This document shows positions 6,039 through 8,115 of a DNA stretch of 8,115 bases, piece after piece (position 1 is the first letter of the stretch; each line of letters opens with the position of its first letter). The stretch is from the NCBI RefSeq assembly GCF_002835825.1, contig NZ_PIZH01000064.1:1-8115 (forward strand). Reading direction: 5' to 3'. The notes under the pieces are model-generated. The model was given only the letters and a program-made list of their open reading frames with translations. It was not told where the DNA came from and did no database searches. Origin of the DNA: Methanoregula sp. GTDB lineage: Archaea; Halobacteriota; Methanomicrobia; Methanomicrobiales; Methanospirillaceae. The translations under genes and the position numbers were made by a program.

Positions 6039-6920
6039 TTAGTTGATGATATTGTTGTTGACGGTGTAGTGGTAGTTCAGTTCCTCTGCCAGGAGCGGCA
6101 TCAGGTTGTCCACATCGTAGAATGTCTGCTCGAACACGGGGTCATAATACGAGAAGGGCCGGCCCACCCGGGTCTCGATCCGGTCCACTGCATGCATAAT
6201 ATCGGTATCCGTCTTCCAGCCATCCCTCTCGTAGGGCCAGATCCGGTAGTCCTTATCGGCAATCGCGATCAGTTTCTGAACCTGGTATCCCTGTTTTGTG
6301 AGATTCGCGGTTGCAGCCAGGTCGCCGATCGAGAACGTGTACAGGCTGTAGATGCCGGAACCGCCGCAGGTCACCCACATCCGCGGGTGGGTGTGGATGA
6401 TGATATATTCACGGTCTTTTCTCATCGGGCCTGAGAAGAGATTTGCGTTGATGCTCCAGTAGTCGCCCTTGATGAACGTGGATTCACCTGTGTTCACATC
6501 GATCAGGTACCCGATCTCCTTGGACTTCTTCACATCGCAGTTGTGGGGACTGCCCGTGTGGACGATCTCCGTGTCGGCGACATCGCTGTCGATGAACATC
6601 TCCAGTTTGTTCCGGGCGTCCACGATCCGGGCATTGAGTGCAGCCTCGGAGATTTGGGTCGGGGTGGGGGAAGGCCCAATAGTGACAGGTGCGATGGTGG
6701 TATTGGCCGGCTGCAAAACGTTCGTTTCGTGAGCCGATTGAGTTGCTGTCACTAACGGTGTAGCTGACGCAGCAGGTGTTGCCGGAAGGGGAGTTGTCGC
6801 GGTACCCGAAGGTGCCTGCGTGACTGCGGGAGGATGTTCCGGCCCGGAACACCCGGCATTTGCCGCAAGAACAAGAATAGCCAGGAGCGCCAGGAAACCG
6901 AGGCAGATGTTCCGGCACAT
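6039..6920 (-). CDS. Lipoprotein with a JAMM/MPN-like metalloprotease signature
   Basis: The 293-residue product has a signal peptide with hydrophobic core (7-20) and Cys24 after N-A-G as probable lipid anchor, then a long Thr/Pro/Ala-rich linker (about 25-90). The remaining part (about 91-293) carries what looks like the JAMM zinc site: E135 in K-E-I-G-Y-L-I-D, H176-T-H178-P, and S197-I-G-D200-L. In the JAB/MPN+ family the two His and the Asp hold zinc and the Glu activates water; members remove ubiquitin-like modifiers or cut peptides. Here the gap between the second His and the Ser is 18 residues rather than the usual 7-10, with Cys185 in the insert and Cys128 as a possible disulfide partner. 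No ribosome site precedes ATG 6920. The gene is upstream of the permease pair on the same strand and divergent from the ATPase. Fold assignment is motif-based only. Confidence 0.72.
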   Translation of the reverse strand: MCRNICLGFLALLAILVLAANAGCSGPEHPPAVTQAPSGTATTPLPATPAASATPLVTATQSAHETNVLQPANTTIAPVTIGPSPTPTQISEAALNARIVDARNKLEMFIDSDVADTEIVHTGSPHNCDVKKSKEIGYLIDVNTGESTFIKGDYWSINANLFSGPMRKDREYIIIHTHPRMWVTCGGSGIYSLYTFSIGDLAATANLTKQGYQVQKLIAIADKDYRIWPYERDGWKTDTDIMHAVDRIETRVGRPFSYYDPVFEQTFYDVDNLMPLLAEELNYHYTVNNNIIN

Positions 6921-6940
6921 GATGCAGTGCGTTTGCCGGG

Positions 6941-6952
6941 AACAATAAAAAA
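6941..6952 (-). promoter_or_regulatory. Probable TATA box of the JAMM-like lipoprotein gene
   Basis: On the minus strand this reads TTTTTTATTGTT, the most AT-rich stretch nearby, centred about 27 bases before the ATG at 6920. Transcription would then start at or next to the ATG, which fits the absence of a ribosome site and suggests a leaderless message. Confidence 0.5.
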
Positions 6953-6969
6953 CGATCCCTGCTCAAGGC

Positions 6970-6983
6970 GGATGCCGGCATCC
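6970..6983. promoter_or_regulatory. Perfect 14-bp palindrome, possible operator
   Basis: GGATGCCGGCATCC is a perfect palindrome in the 112-base divergent region, three bases before the ATPase TATA box and about 20 bases upstream of the lipoprotein TATA box. This is a natural place for a dimeric regulator to act on both genes. No regulator gene is in the window. Confidence 0.4.
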
Positions 6984-6986
6984 CAA

Positions 6987-6994
6987 CTTATATC
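6987..6994 (+). promoter_or_regulatory. TATA box of the ABC ATPase gene
   Basis: CTTATATC, 39-46 bases before the ATG at 7033, predicts transcription start near 7016 and a leader of about 17 bases that includes the purine-rich AGGCGA ribosome site (7021-7026). Confidence 0.55.
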
Positions 6995-7032
6995 ACCCGG
7001 TCAACACAAGTCTGATCGAAAGGCGACCTCCC

Positions 7033-7923
7033 ATGATCACGGCCCGCAGCCTGAGAAAAGACTTCGACGGATTTCTGGCGCTTGACGACGTCAGTTTCGA
7101 ATTCGAGGACGGCGAGATCTTCGGGATCATCGGCCACAACGGGGCGGGCAAGACAACGCTCCTGAAGATCATCTCCGGTCTCATCACCCCGACTTCGGGG
7201 GAGCTCCTGGTCAACGACATCGACGTGATAAAAGACCCCCTTGCCCTGAAGCAGAACCTCGGTTACCTTCCTGAGGAGTCCCGGCTCTACGAGACGATGA
7301 CAGCCGAGAACTACCTCGCGTTCTTCGGGGAGATCTACGGGCTTTCCCCACAGGAGATAAAAGTCCGCTCAAACCAGCTTTTTGCTGCGCTCTCACTCGA
7401 ACCCGATGGCAAGAAGATCGGGGAATTCAGCAAAGGTATGAAGCGGAAGGCCGCGATCGCCCGGTCGCTCATTCACGATCCGGGCTTCCTGGTCTACGAT
7501 GAGGCAACAAGCGGGCTCGACCCGATGACGTCGCGCTTCATCGCGGACTATCTCCGGCGGCTCCGGCAGGACAAGAAAACAATCGTCCTCTCGGCCCATA
7601 ACCTGTACCAGGTCGAGGCGATCTGTGATAAGGTGATGATCCTCCGGCGGGGGAAGGTTGTAGCGTTCGGGACGATGAAGGATCTCCGCGACCAGTTCGG
7701 CTCTCTCACGTACACCATATTCTTCTCCATAGATGATCCGGCGAAGCTGATTGGGCATTCCAAGACGTACCGTCAGGAAGAGGGTTTCTTTGTCTGCGAA
7801 GCAGAGGACATGAAGCAACTAAACGAATGCACGGCCACAATCACTGAGACCGGCGGCAGGGTCGAGAAGATCGAGTCACGGTACCCCTCCCTTGAGGAGA
7901 TGCTCTTAAAGATTGGGAAATAA
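7033..7923 (+). CDS. ABC transporter ATPase (NatA/CcmA-like)
   Basis: The 296-residue protein is a complete ABC nucleotide-binding subunit that drives an ABC-2 exporter from the cytoplasmic side. Motifs in order: Walker A G-H-N-G-A-G-K-T-T (34-42), Q-loop region G-Y-L-P-E-E (77-82) with Glu instead of Gln as in many NatA-type proteins, signature F-S-K-G-M-K-R-K (132-139, variant of LSGGQ), Walker B F-L-V-Y-D-E (152-157), D-loop S-G-L-D (160-163), and switch His189. Residues about 215-296 form the extra C-terminal domain common in this subgroup. The start follows AGGCGA and a TATA box. It is encoded divergently from the JAMM-like lipoprotein and is the only ATPase near the permease pair at 3045-5929, which have no ATPase of their own, so it is their likely partner. 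Confidence 0.95.
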   Translation: MITARSLRKDFDGFLALDDVSFEFEDGEIFGIIGHNGAGKTTLLKIISGLITPTSGELLVNDIDVIKDPLALKQNLGYLPEESRLYETMTAENYLAFFGEIYGLSPQEIKVRSNQLFAALSLEPDGKKIGEFSKGMKRKAAIARSLIHDPGFLVYDEATSGLDPMTSRFIADYLRRLRQDKKTIVLSAHNLYQVEAICDKVMILRRGKVVAFGTMKDLRDQFGSLTYTIFFSIDDPAKLIGHSKTYRQEEGFFVCEAEDMKQLNECTATITETGGRVEKIESRYPSLEEMLLKIGK

Positions 7924-7935
7924 GCAGAGCGCAAT

Positions 7936-7946
7936 CCATAAGTTTA
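7936..7946 (+). promoter_or_regulatory. Possible TATA box of the last gene
   Basis: CCATAAGTTTA is centred about 25 bases before the ATG at 7966. There is no ribosome-site match before that ATG, so a leaderless message is plausible. Confidence 0.4.
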
Positions 7947-7965
7947 CCCGTGGTTATCTCACTTC

Positions 7966-8115
7966 ATGCATTCCGGGATCAAAGTTGGTATCGTTCTTCT
8001 TGTGCTGATCATCGCTGCCATTGCTGGTATGGCTGTGACCGGGTTCTGCCCCCCGGCCGGGCCGTGGCCGCAGCCGCCGTGGTGTTCCGGTCCTGGGCAG
8101 GCACCCGGACTCAGT
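7966..8115 (+). CDS. N-terminal fragment of an exported or membrane-anchored protein
   Basis: Fifty codons are open to the window edge. Residues 1-6 are short and basic (M-H-S-G-I-K), followed by a hydrophobic helix (about 7-27), then C28-P-P-A-G-P-W-P-Q-P-P-W-C40 and a Gly/Pro-rich stretch. This is an uncleaved anchor or signal peptide; the residue before Cys28 is Phe, so it is not a standard lipobox. The two cysteines could form a disulfide closing a Pro/Trp loop just outside the membrane. The rest of the protein is missing, so I cannot name it; an extracytoplasmic binding protein is one option. It follows the ATPase by 42 bases on the same strand but has a possible TATA box of its own. Confidence 0.65.
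   Translation, partial: MHSGIKVGIVLLVLIIAAIAGMAVTGFCPPAGPWPQPPWCSGPGQAPGLS

Noticed and set aside
7393..7818. Minus-strand frame opposite the ABC ATPase
   Set aside because: Complement of the conserved signature and Walker B region of the ATPase; no independent evidence for coding.
1..8115. CRISPR array, insertion sequence, tRNA or rRNA
   Set aside because: No regularly spaced repeats, transposase motifs, terminal inverted repeats, cloverleaf or rRNA-like segment was seen on either strand by eye.

Overview
The window looks like chromosomal DNA of a methanogenic archaeon, probably order Methanomicrobiales (Methanoregula-like). This is inferred from its moderately GC-rich composition by eye, AT-rich TATA-type boxes about 25 bases before likely start sites, GGAG/GGTG ribosome sites, Pro/Thr-rich lipoprotein linkers, and protein types common in that group (zinc-ribbon RDD proteins, NatAB-like exporters). 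No database search was possible, so the taxon is an inference. No tRNA, rRNA, CRISPR array, insertion sequence or phage gene is visible.

Left part (1-1735, + strand): the C-terminal end of a probable SAM-dependent methyltransferase, a flavodoxin-fold NAD(P)H oxidoreductase 13 bases behind it, a small NTF2-like (SnoaL/DUF4440) protein, and a three-helix SemiSWEET sugar-transporter subunit with its own TATA box. The region 1615-1735 lies between converging genes and carries a hairpin and poly-T tracts on both strands.

Middle part (1736-3044): a minus-strand RDD membrane protein with an N-terminal zinc ribbon, divergent from a plus-strand lipoprotein of unknown function.

Right part (3045-7923): the most interesting region. 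A secreted lipoprotein with a JAMM/MPN-like metal-protease signature (6039-6920), then an ABC-2 permease fused to a PrsW-type intramembrane protease domain (4121-5929), then a second ABC-2 permease joined to it by an ATGA overlap (3045-4124), all on the minus strand. The matching ABC ATPase (7033-7923) is read divergently from a shared control region that holds a perfect 14-bp palindrome next to the ATPase TATA box. Together they could form an exporter in which ATP-driven membrane transport is coupled to two different proteolytic activities, one in the membrane and one outside. That link is inference from layout and motifs.

The window ends inside a plus-strand gene (7966 onward) for an exported or membrane-anchored protein with a Cys/Pro/Trp-rich segment.
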